NCBI RefSeq assembly: GCF_022347565.1
Contig: NZ_JAKRGH010000011.1
Span: 91,149 to 155,148, forward strand
Direction: 5' to 3'
Origin: Vibrio sp. Of7-15
GTDB taxonomy: Bacteria > Pseudomonadota > Gammaproteobacteria > Enterobacterales > Vibrionaceae
Length of the DNA stretch: 64,000 nt
In this document: positions 16,957 through 26,369 of the stretch, piece after piece
How positions within the stretch are numbered: position 1 is the stretch's first letter
Layout: every line of letters starts with the position of its first letter
The notes under the pieces: model-generated
What the model saw: the letters and a program-made list of their open reading frames with translations, nothing else
Told to the model about the DNA's origin: nothing
Database searches by the model: none
Program-made: the position numbers and the translations under genes

Positions 16957-17667
16957 TCACTTTATGTGTATTTTTTCGCACAAAGAACCCAATACTTGTT
17001 CAAGTTGCATAAATTCAAGCTGATAAACAAACTTCTCTTTTTCATTCAATGAAAGAGGAACAATTTCCAATAAACGAGCGTATACCCATTCAGCATAGTT
17101 AAGATAGTGCGTTTGGTATAAGCGGCTCAGTTCACGATTATTCAAAAAAACATTTTCCAAAATTACGGCAAGTGAAGAGTGGACTTCGGTCAGGGAATGA
17201 ACGTGATGACAATAAAAACTCAATGGATCATGATTACATGACCAATGAGGAAGCGTTGTTGCTGTTGCGACTAATATGCCTTTCTTCTGGGTTTGGAAGT
17301 CTGACAGCATCACCATTCTTAGTCCCAAAACATCAATGGTGAGAATACCATCGCTGCCCAGCCCAAAATCCACAATTTGAACATGCGTCCCCCATTTGGG
17401 TTCAACAATCTCTTCTTCATTTTGACGAAGGGTAATAATAAAGCCATTGCTTTTTGTGGCCTCGGTGATCATGGATAGAGCGCTCGGCTCGAAGATACGT
17501 AATCTCTGTACGCCACCAGCCAACATAAAAATGGGGAGTGGAAACACAGGAAACTGATCACATTGAGCTTGGTCATCATTAGACTTATCACTAGTCACAG
17601 GCGTATTCTCGTTACGTTCGATAATGGTTATACGTAACAACAATTCAATTCGATCATTTTTAAGCAC
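16957..17667 (-). CDS. LON substrate-binding-domain protein
   Basis: A soluble protein of up to 236 residues. QFPVFPLPIFMLAGGVQRLRIFE starts the domain resembling the N-terminal substrate-binding domain of Lon protease; WGTHVQIVDFGLGSDGILTIDVLGL follows. No ATPase or protease domain is present, so it is a stand-alone LON-domain protein of unknown role. It lies just upstream of the ECF sigma gene, probably in the same transcript. The GTG at 17667 is the longest start and has no good ribosome-binding site; a promoter-like motif overlaps this region, so translation may begin further downstream. Confidence 0.75.
   Translation of the reverse strand: MLKNDRIELLLRITIIERNENTPVTSDKSNDDQAQCDQFPVFPLPIFMLAGGVQRLRIFEPSALSMITEATKSNGFIITLRQNEEEIVEPKWGTHVQIVDFGLGSDGILTIDVLGLRMVMLSDFQTQKKGILVATATTLPHWSCNHDPLSFYCHHVHSLTEVHSSLAVILENVFLNNRELSRLYQTHYLNYAEWVYARLLEIVPLSLNEKEKFVYQLEFMQLEQVLGSLCEKIHIK
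17627..17656 (-). promoter_or_regulatory. Possible ChrR-type ECF sigma promoter
   Basis: On the minus strand TGATCG and TATAAC are separated by 18 bases. This resembles the TGATC-type -35 element reported for RpoE/ChrR promoters in Rhodobacter. It lies at the head of the LON-sigma-chrR genes, where autoregulation would be expected. It overlaps the longest LON-protein reading frame, and the -10 match is loose, so this is tentative. Confidence 0.25.
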
Positions 17668-17858
17668 TATTTTCTTATTCGGCTATTTTCCACTTAGCCC
17701 TGCCACAAAATGTAAATAAATCGTTACAAAATATAAAAAATCAATAATTCGCCAAGTACTGATATCGTGACTATAAATAAAGGCGCATATAAATCTAAGA
17801 TGCTAATTATAAACACAATAAACTTAATTTTATAAAAAACCGTTATCACAAGGAGTGA

Positions 17859-19379
<1,521 letters not shown>

Positions 19380-19467
19380 TAATTTACTGTCTCTATAACC
19401 ACAGTAACGTGTAAATAAGTAGCAGCTATATCTATGGCTGCTACTTCCTTACACACAGTATTAAACC

Positions 19468-21144
19468 CTATTTGTCTTTTGCATGAATCACGATCGGCGT
19501 TGGGCTTTCTTCCCGCTCTTCTAAATAGTGTACCGCTCTATTGCGACCATAATCTTTGGCTTTATATAAAGCGACATCCGCATATTTAATTAACTCGGTT
19601 TGTTCGACTCGGCTATCTGGGTACGTAGCAACTCCGATCGACACCGTCACTTTGCCTAACGATAATCCTTTTAAGCTTAAATGTAGCTCTTCGACATTGG
19701 CGCAGATGGTAGCCGACAATTCCATGGCTTGCTGTGCATTAAGCCCAGGCGCAATAATCGCCAGCTCCTCCCCGCCTAACCGGCACACCACGTCGTCTTC
19801 ACCAATGGTATTGATCAATACGCCGCTGATTTCTTTCAACACATAATCGCCAGCATCGTGACCAAAATTATCGTTAAAACGTTTAAAGTGATCCAAGTCC
19901 AACATTAAAAGTGACATTGGTACACTGTCACGTTTTGCCACCATTAACAACGAGTCAATCGATTCTTCAAAGTAACGACGATTGAATAACCCCGTTAACG
20001 GATCGCTCAGCGCTTGTGATCGGAGCTTTTCTTGCAAGCTCAAATTGGCTAACGCTAACCCCAAATGTTCAGCGACAGTAAAAGCAAGCTGTCTGGTGTC
20101 TGAATCTACGATGGTATTTTTATCACCAAAATACAGGTGCAACATGCCAATGGTATTACCATGAGCCGTCAGTGGAATACATAACGTCTGATCCTCTCCC
20201 GTTGCCGCCATGTGAGCACATGGCAAGCTGTGGTACTGATCATTGGATAAATGGTGCTTACCACGCCTTAACGCCCAACACTCATCCGGAGAGTAACTCA
20301 TGGCAGCTGGCCAGCTCTTTCCCCAGTCAAGTTTAATAGACAACTGATTTCTAGAAGCACGCATTAACGCAACACTGCCGTTTACGTGTCCTAAAATGCG
20401 CGGAATGATGTCTTCCACCACCTTTTGCGCTTCATGCAAAGAATTACATGCCGCCAGCATATTGGCCAAACGGTGCAACAATTCAATTTCAAAAGTGCGT
20501 TGTTGAATGCGCTCTTCCTGAAGCGCCTGCTCAGCCAGCACATGGTTTTCAATACGACGATGGCTCAATACGGTTGTAATGAGTAGGATGATTACACTCA
20601 GCACCATTAAAATGACCAAAATCGACATCAACTCAGACGACATCGACACCAATAACGTCATCGGCATCGAAAGGCGGATAACATAGGTGGTATTCTCAAT
20701 TACTGTGGTTCGAGCCACATACAGCATATTCACTTGCAAGGTATTGCTATACCGAATGTCAAAACCATAGCCACTGTCAACGGCGGCCATGATTTCGGTT
20801 CGATTTGCATGATTATCCAACGTGGATAATTCACGGTGCGATAACGAGGTATCCCCCAACACAATTCCGTCTAGGCTAATGATTGAGATGCGCCTTTCCG
20901 TTGAAGCCTGAGATAAATGGCTCAGATAATCGGCAACGCCTTCAATATTTAACGCTTGAAAATCAGGTTTATCTTCCTTAACTTGATAAATTACGTCCTC
21001 TAACAAACCATTTAGATAATTCTGCATGGTGTCGTTCACCCATCTTTCGATAGTCGTATTAAATACGTAAAGTCCCCCAACCATTGAAATTACTAACATG
21101 ATCACCGGCAAATAATGCCACTTCTTGTCTACTTTTACGGTCAT
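19468..21144 (-). CDS. Membrane diguanylate cyclase with GAF domain
   Basis: A 558-residue inner-membrane protein that is expected to make cyclic di-GMP. Helices near residues 13-30 and 180-205 flank a periplasmic sensor region. A GAF-like domain (about 225-370) precedes the GGDEF domain, whose DPLTGLFNRRYFEE start, FKRFNDNFGHDAGDYVL and active-site RLGGEELAII are intact, so catalysis should be possible. There is no EAL domain. An RxxD inhibitory site is not obvious just before GGEEL. It is an isolated gene. The sensed signal is unknown. Confidence 0.9.
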   Translation of the reverse strand: MTVKVDKKWHYLPVIMLVISMVGGLYVFNTTIERWVNDTMQNYLNGLLEDVIYQVKEDKPDFQALNIEGVADYLSHLSQASTERRISIISLDGIVLGDTSLSHRELSTLDNHANRTEIMAAVDSGYGFDIRYSNTLQVNMLYVARTTVIENTTYVIRLSMPMTLLVSMSSELMSILVILMVLSVIILLITTVLSHRRIENHVLAEQALQEERIQQRTFEIELLHRLANMLAACNSLHEAQKVVEDIIPRILGHVNGSVALMRASRNQLSIKLDWGKSWPAAMSYSPDECWALRRGKHHLSNDQYHSLPCAHMAATGEDQTLCIPLTAHGNTIGMLHLYFGDKNTIVDSDTRQLAFTVAEHLGLALANLSLQEKLRSQALSDPLTGLFNRRYFEESIDSLLMVAKRDSVPMSLLMLDLDHFKRFNDNFGHDAGDYVLKEISGVLINTIGEDDVVCRLGGEELAIIAPGLNAQQAMELSATICANVEELHLSLKGLSLGKVTVSIGVATYPDSRVEQTELIKYADVALYKAKDYGRNRAVHYLEEREESPTPIVIHAKDK

Positions 21145-21656
21145 CCTGTCCTCGCAGCTATCCTAAAAAATACGGGCTTTGAAAATAATGAGAAGGATTC
21201 ATTCATCTCATTCCAACACCTATTCTTATTTCCGCTTAAACACCCGGCTTTGGCTGTTGCAATTCTACGATTGTTAAACATCAAGCAAGCGATACGTCAA
21301 TAAGCTAACAAATAAGTTAATAAAACTCCTTTCATATGTCGATGGATTTTGCTCAAAACTCCCACTTCGCTATCAAATATAAGATACAGCGCCCCATAAA
21401 TAAGTGCATTACCAACGATCACCATCATGTTCTTCACCTGCCTCACAGCGCAAATCACCTTCAGGCGAAGCAAAGACCTACCTAAAATGTGGTTGAATAC
21501 CGAAGGCAATAAGACTATCGTGCCGCCATCGGAAGAATGAGATAACGATTAGCATTGCGTTTTTAGCTACATCAGTCATCAGGACTCCACTGTTACTGCC
21601 CTTTAGGGTTTATTACTTGCTCTGGATTTACGTTCCAGCCCGCAAAAGGAAAGAAA
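21145..21656. other. Intergenic region with only a weak open frame
   Basis: 512 bases without a clear gene. A 70-codon minus-strand frame (21297-21509) contains a hydrophobic stretch (GNALIYGALYLIF) but has no convincing start region and resembles no family I know. I see no RNA gene or strong repeat. The last 50 bases hold the leader and AAAGGAAAG ribosome-binding site of trhO. Confidence 0.4.
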
Positions 21657-22643
21657 ATGTCTCAATATGTCGTATGTGCGTTGTACAAGTTTGTCAGCTT
21701 AGAAAACTTCAAAGAACTCCAAAAGCCGCTTCACTCCTTTATGGAAGAGCACAACATTCGCGGCACCCTATTACTGGCTCATGAAGGGATTAATGGCACC
21801 GTCGCTTCTACCCGTGAAGGGATTGATGCCCTACTGGCATGGTTCAAACAAGATGAACGTTTAGCTGATGTGGTTTATAAAGAATCTTATGACCAAGAGC
21901 AACCTTTCAACCGAACTAAGGTAAAGCTGAAAAAAGAAATCGTCACCATGGGTGTCGAAGGCATTGACCCTCTGCAAGTGGTTGGCTCATACGTAAAACC
22001 AAAAGACTGGAACGACCTAATCTCCGATCCTGAGGTCGTGGTTGTTGATACCCGTAACGATTATGAAATTGAAATTGGTACGTTTAAGCATGCGATTAAC
22101 CCTAAAACAGACACGTTCCGTGAATTCCCAGAGTACGTCGAGCAAAACCTAGATCCAGAAAAGCATAAAAAAGTCGCGATGTTTTGTACTGGCGGTATTC
22201 GCTGTGAAAAATCAACAGCCTACCTAAAAGAGCAAGGGTTTGATGAGGTGTATCACCTTGAAGGCGGTATTCTTAAGTATTTAGAAGAAGTCCCACAAGA
22301 AGAAAGCTTATGGGAAGGTGAATGTTTTGTTTTTGACGGCCGTGTTGCCGTTGACCACCAGCTGAATAAAGGGCAATACTCCATGTGCAGTGCGTGTCGC
22401 CTTCCAATTACTGAAGCCGATATTCAGCATGAAAAATACGAGCAAGGCGTAAGCTGTGGCCGTTGTTACGATAAACACACCGAAGAGCAAAAAGCACGCT
22501 TCCGCGAACGCGAAAAACAAGTCCGATTGGCCAATGAACGCGGTGAGCAACACGTAGGTGGTGATGCCGATAAAGTCATCGCCGCTCGCCGAGAAGAAAA
22601 GCTAAAACGTAAAGAGCAACAGCGTCAAGCCAAGCAAAAATAA
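21657..22643 (+). CDS. trhO: tRNA uridine(34) hydroxylase
   Basis: Cytoplasmic enzyme (formerly YceA) that hydroxylates C5 of uridine 34 in certain tRNAs in an oxygen-dependent step toward 5-(carboxy)methoxyuridine. The 328-residue protein has the N-terminal acylphosphatase-like domain ([11 protein letters not shown]), a rhodanese domain with the catalytic cysteine in [12 protein letters not shown] (C177), and the C-terminal cysteine pairs CSACRLP and CGRCYD that may bind zinc. The tail is highly basic, which is common in Vibrio forms. A good ribosome-binding site precedes the ATG, and a strong terminator follows. Confidence 0.93.
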   Translation: MSQYVVCALYKFVSLENFKELQKPLHSFMEEHNIRGTLLLAHEGINGTVASTREGIDALLAWFKQDERLADVVYKESYDQEQPFNRTKVKLKKEIVTMGVEGIDPLQVVGSYVKPKDWNDLISDPEVVVVDTRNDYEIEIGTFKHAINPKTDTFREFPEYVEQNLDPEKHKKVAMFCTGGIRCEKSTAYLKEQGFDEVYHLEGGILKYLEEVPQEESLWEGECFVFDGRVAVDHQLNKGQYSMCSACRLPITEADIQHEKYEQGVSCGRCYDKHTEEQKARFREREKQVRLANERGEQHVGGDADKVIAARREEKLKRKEQQRQAKQK

Positions 22644-22677
22644 CCGCTGAATAAACCGCTATTCATATTCATCACAA

Positions 22678-22706
22678 AGCCTGCCAGATACATTGGCAGG
22701 CTTTTT
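22678..22706 (+). terminator. Rho-independent terminator of trhO
   Basis: A 9-bp stem AGCCTGCCA / TGGCAGGCT with a 7-base loop, followed by TTTTT. It lies between the convergent trhO and aminotransferase genes. Confidence 0.88.
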
Positions 22707-22723
22707 AGTTTTGTTTATCTCGT

Positions 22724-23968
22724 TTACTTTAAAAGCGTATCTAGAGCTTCAAATAAACGATCAATCTCCGCTTTCGTATTGTAATGCATCATGCCAATAC
22801 GCAAAATCCCGCCTTTGTCGGTGATCTTGAGCGCATCCGTTAGCCTGTCGGCATATAAATGACCACTCCAAGTATAGATTTCTTGTTCGCCTAAATGCGC
22901 TGAAACCTCTGCTGGTGAAAAATCATCAAATCGCAGAGCAAAAGTCGCGGTACGATTTTCAACCTCTTGCATGCCATAAAGCGTCACACCTGATAGCGCT
23001 TGCAGCTTACTCAAAAAGTACTCGGTCAATGAACATTCATATTGGTGAATATTGTCATAAGCCGATTCAAGTTGTGCCCTTAGTGTTTTCCCTTCGCCAA
23101 GAGACGCTAAGTAATCAATGGCTTGTGAAAATGCCGACAGCGCTTCAAAGTTAAGTGTGCCCGTTTCCCAACAGTTCGGCGCATACGTCGGTGCTGGCTC
23201 CACCTTATAAGGCACCAACGATTCTAGGTGCTCTTTACGGCCATACATCACCCCAAGGTGCGGGCCAAAAAACTTGTAAGCCGAGCCAGCAACAAAATCA
23301 GCACCTAGCTCTTTGACATTAACAATCTGGTGGGGCAGCAAGTGAACCGCATCAATAAAGGCCATAGAACCATTCGCTTTGGCACGCTGAACCACAGCCT
23401 CAATATCAACCATGGTCCCTGACAGATTACTGGCGGCCGTCACCGCCACTAAGCGTGTTTTTTCATTTAACAGCTCATCCAATTTACTTAAATCAAGCTC
23501 ACACGTGTCACCAATAATAGGTAAATAATGCACTTTCACACCGCGATCTTTAGCGGCCATGGCCCATGAAGATCGGTTAGAACCATGATCAATATCACTC
23601 AAAATAATTTCATCACCCGCCTGCCACGTTTGGCTAATGGCGCGGCTAAAGTGAAACACCATGGAAGTCATGTTCGCGCCGAACACAATTTCATCTTTCG
23701 ATTCCGCCCCAAACAGCGTCGCCCCTTTTTCACGGCAGATATTCACAAGATCAACGGTGTCACGGCTCACGGAAAATTGACCACCAAGGTTAGAATTCCC
23801 TTGCTGAAGGTATTGAGCATACGCACCAATCACTTGTTCTGGTAACTGAGTGCCACCAGGCCCATCAAAATACACTGGACTTTGCTCATTTCTTAGCGCC
23901 ATCAACGCTGGAAATTGCTGTCTCAGTTCAACAACATTGGAATCATTAAGCGGTAAAAACGAAGACAT
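22724..23968 (-). CDS. Class V aminotransferase, cysteine-desulfurase-like (VC1184 subfamily)
   Basis: A PLP-dependent enzyme of 414 residues, matching the 'cysteine desulfurase family, VC1184 subfamily' (TIGR01976) pattern. YFDGPGGTQLPEQVI is at the N-terminus, ILSDIDHGSNRSSWAM in the cofactor region, FIDAVHLLPHQ gives the PLP-nitrogen aspartate, and the lysine of AGSAYKFFGPHLG is the Schiff-base residue. The start at 23968 has an AAGGA ribosome-binding site and overlaps the upstream dioxygenase gene by 23 bases. True cysteine desulfurase activity is not established for this subfamily, and coupling to a 2-oxoglutarate dioxygenase suggests it acts on a modified amino acid. Confidence 0.85.
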   Translation of the reverse strand: MSSFLPLNDSNVVELRQQFPALMALRNEQSPVYFDGPGGTQLPEQVIGAYAQYLQQGNSNLGGQFSVSRDTVDLVNICREKGATLFGAESKDEIVFGANMTSMVFHFSRAISQTWQAGDEIILSDIDHGSNRSSWAMAAKDRGVKVHYLPIIGDTCELDLSKLDELLNEKTRLVAVTAASNLSGTMVDIEAVVQRAKANGSMAFIDAVHLLPHQIVNVKELGADFVAGSAYKFFGPHLGVMYGRKEHLESLVPYKVEPAPTYAPNCWETGTLNFEALSAFSQAIDYLASLGEGKTLRAQLESAYDNIHQYECSLTEYFLSKLQALSGVTLYGMQEVENRTATFALRFDDFSPAEVSAHLGEQEIYTWSGHLYADRLTDALKITDKGGILRIGMMHYNTKAEIDRLFEALDTLLK

Positions 23969-24578
23969 CACGAATTCCTTTTTCGTCAGATAAGTTAGAT
24001 AATGTTTCTGAAATATGATGGAAATAACGAGCATCATCGAGGATCACAAACTGATTCTCTTCCAATACCGTATTTAAGTGAGGGTGTTGCTCTACAGGGG
24101 AGGCAAAAATTTGTGTAAACCCGCCTGAAATATTCTTTCTCTGTACACAAAAAATCCCGACAAAACGGTAACCATCTTGATGAATACCTTCAGGGGCAGG
24201 AGCACTGGTGATCCCGTCACTACACGTTACACGAATTTGGTGAACATCGACGATAGATTCATCCAAATCTACTTTGGTTCTTTCAATAAATGACGCTAAT
24301 AAATGCTTAAACTCAGGCGTCGCGACCATGTCATCATCCATTGGTCCAAAATGACGCTCCACATCACCCACCACACGGTTAAATTCTGATGACTGAATGA
24401 ACGAGCTATGCGGCAAACGCTCTACACCATTCTCAAAAGCTTGAAAACGAGCATAAGAACGAAAACGATGATCACTGTCTACAAAGTCATCACACGGCAG
24501 ATCATCAAAATAGCCAGCTAAGTTTTGTGCGACTTGATCCGGCGTCTGAAAAGCTTCAATCAAAAATTTATTTTGCAT
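23946..24578 (-). CDS. 2-oxoglutarate/Fe(II) dioxygenase family protein
   Basis: A 210-residue protein of the 2OG-Fe dioxygenase family (PF10014), which includes amino-acid hydroxylases such as L-isoleucine dioxygenase. The iron triad is visible as H133-x-D135 in IHQDGYRFVG and a later histidine in ARYFHHIS (H187 or H188); R203 in GIRDVFVFTA is the likely 2-oxoglutarate anchor. A GAGG ribosome-binding site precedes the ATG. The stop lies inside the aminotransferase gene, so the two are coupled. A free amino acid substrate is likely from the family, but which one is unknown. Confidence 0.83.
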   Translation of the reverse strand: MQNKFLIEAFQTPDQVAQNLAGYFDDLPCDDFVDSDHRFRSYARFQAFENGVERLPHSSFIQSSEFNRVVGDVERHFGPMDDDMVATPEFKHLLASFIERTKVDLDESIVDVHQIRVTCSDGITSAPAPEGIHQDGYRFVGIFCVQRKNISGGFTQIFASPVEQHPHLNTVLEENQFVILDDARYFHHISETLSNLSDEKGIRDVFVFTA

Positions 24579-25065
24579 TTATTTTTCCTCATTCCATGCT
24601 GTGAAAACTGGCCGCTTAAATGTTAACACCCTGTTAACTTAAATTTATTATGCTGTAGAATTTAATATATGCAATATATGAAGCTAACTTCGACATTAGA
24701 TACCAGAATTTAATCCCAAACACCTCTGAGATTAGATAATAAATCCAGATTAATGTTAATTTTTGGTTATTTACTTCCCAATCAAGACCTAATTTAGTAT
24801 TACAGACTATAAATATGAGCTAAGTCTAAGTTTTCACCACTCACTGCGTTCTTTTACTTACTGTCACTTTTAACTATTACTTTTTATTTCATAAATATTC
24901 GACCCACTTCAAAAACCAATGGAATTTCCTAAAGAAGTGTAATTTTATCCTTACAATTCAATCACCTCTTAATTATCCGTTCACCATGGCCTTGGGTTGA
25001 TGGTATCTATTTGCAAGGATTATGATTCTTGGCAAATTTATAATTGAAAGGATGCTTTATAAGCC
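24579..25065. other. AT-rich divergent intergenic region
   Basis: About 490 AT-rich bases between the dioxygenase/aminotransferase pair and the divergent histidine decarboxylase gene, which must hold the promoters of both. I see no open frame of note. The only clear motif is a pair of GTTAAC sequences near the dioxygenase start. Confidence 0.5.
24622..24638. promoter_or_regulatory. Possible operator: two GTTAAC palindromes
   Basis: GTTAAC occurs twice, separated by 5 bases (centres 11 bases apart, close to one helical turn), 44 bases upstream of the dioxygenase start codon. The spacing fits binding by a dimeric helix-turn-helix regulator, but no cognate regulator gene is adjacent, and GTTAAC is not rare in AT-rich DNA. 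Confidence 0.3.
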
Positions 25066-26211
25066 ATGCCATTATCTCAAACAGATCAAAAAACCATTGA
25101 TGACTTTTACCAACAATGTAAAGGCCTGCAATACACTAACCTGGGCTACCCTGTCGCAGCTGACTTTAACTACCAAGACCTTGATAAATTTTGGCAGTTT
25201 TCGATAAACAATTGTGGGGATTGGGCCAAAGAGTCCAATTACCGCTTGAACACATTCAAATTTGAAAAAGAAGTCATGGCCTACTTTTGTGACAAATTCC
25301 GCATTTCATTTGAAAAATCTTGGGGGTATGTCACTAATGGGGGGACAGAAGGAAACATGTATGGCTGCTATTTAGCGAGAGAACTCTTTCCTAAAGGTAT
25401 TTTATATTTTTCAAAAGAAACCCACTACTCCGTTGCTAAAATTGTCCGTCTGCTTCGAATTGAACACAGAGTAATTAACAGCCAACCTAACGGCGAAATA
25501 GACTATGTGGATTTAAAAAAACAGCTCAAGTTAAATGGGCAAGCTAACCCCATTATTTTTGCCAACATTGGCACCACCATGCATGGTGCCACCGATGACA
25601 TTGCACAAATCCAACAAATCCTGACCGATCTGAATTTTAAACGCGAAGACTACTACTTACACGCCGACGCAGCCTTTCATGGCATGATCCTCCCTTTTGT
25701 CGATCAGCCACAACCTTTTACATTTGAAGATGGCATTGACTCGGTGTCGGTATCTGGCCATAAAATGTTGGGGGCACCAATACCTTGCGGCATCGTGTTA
25801 ACCAAAAAAGCTTATGTCGAAAATATCAGTGTTGAAGTTGATTATATTGCCGCTGTCGACAAAACCATTACTGGCTCACGTAACGGCATTACCCCGTTAT
25901 TTCTGTGGAAAGCCATCAAAAGTAGCTCTGAAGAAGAAAAAGAACTCAGAGTTAAACGCTGTTTAAGGTTAGCTGACTACGCTGTTGAACGCTTACAACA
26001 AAAAGGAGTGCCAGCATGGAAAAACAGCAACTCCATTACGGTCGTATTTCCAACGCCTTCCGAGCATGTTTGGAGAAAATATGGACTGGCAAGCTCTAAT
26101 AAATACACCCACCTCATTACAAGTGCGCATGTGATCGAGCATAGAGATCTTCTTGATCAACTCATTGATGACATTGCATTAGATATTTGTGAAACGGCCG
26201 AAGTGGACTAA
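25066..26211 (+). CDS. hdc: PLP-dependent histidine decarboxylase
   Basis: A cytoplasmic group II decarboxylase of 381 residues that should convert histidine to histamine. It follows the Morganella/Photobacterium enzyme closely along its length: [42 protein letters not shown] (H120 stacks on PLP), [27 protein letters not shown] and [14 protein letters not shown], whose K233 is the PLP lysine. It lacks the extra features of the siderophore-type AngH. No histidine/histamine antiporter or histidyl-tRNA synthetase gene is adjacent, unlike typical acid-resistance hdc operons, so its physiological role is unclear. The ribosome-binding site GAAAGGA is rather far (13 bases) from the ATG. Confidence 0.9.
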   Translation: MPLSQTDQKTIDDFYQQCKGLQYTNLGYPVAADFNYQDLDKFWQFSINNCGDWAKESNYRLNTFKFEKEVMAYFCDKFRISFEKSWGYVTNGGTEGNMYGCYLARELFPKGILYFSKETHYSVAKIVRLLRIEHRVINSQPNGEIDYVDLKKQLKLNGQANPIIFANIGTTMHGATDDIAQIQQILTDLNFKREDYYLHADAAFHGMILPFVDQPQPFTFEDGIDSVSVSGHKMLGAPIPCGIVLTKKAYVENISVEVDYIAAVDKTITGSRNGITPLFLWKAIKSSSEEEKELRVKRCLRLADYAVERLQQKGVPAWKNSNSITVVFPTPSEHVWRKYGLASSNKYTHLITSAHVIEHRDLLDQLIDDIALDICETAEVD

Positions 26212-26217
26212 AAACTA

Positions 26218-26239
26218 GCCTCCGACTCGTATCGGAGGC
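26218..26239 (+). terminator. Probable terminator of hdc
   Basis: An 8-bp GC-rich stem GCCTCCGA / TCGGAGGC with a 6-base loop starts 6 bases after the hdc stop codon. The following sequence is only moderately T-rich. Confidence 0.6.
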
Positions 26240-26369
26240 CATTACTTTCACATTTGCACGTAAGTTTGAATTGGCTCTGTTTTTTTGCATTTATTCACGA
26301 TGCGTTTTGATCACACTCAAAGCGTTGTTTTAACCTTTACCCCAAGGTTTAATAACAAAAAATCAATTT

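Noticed and set aside
21297..21509. 70-codon minus-strand frame with a hydrophobic stretch
   Set aside because: No recognisable family and no clear start; recorded only as part of the intergenic region.
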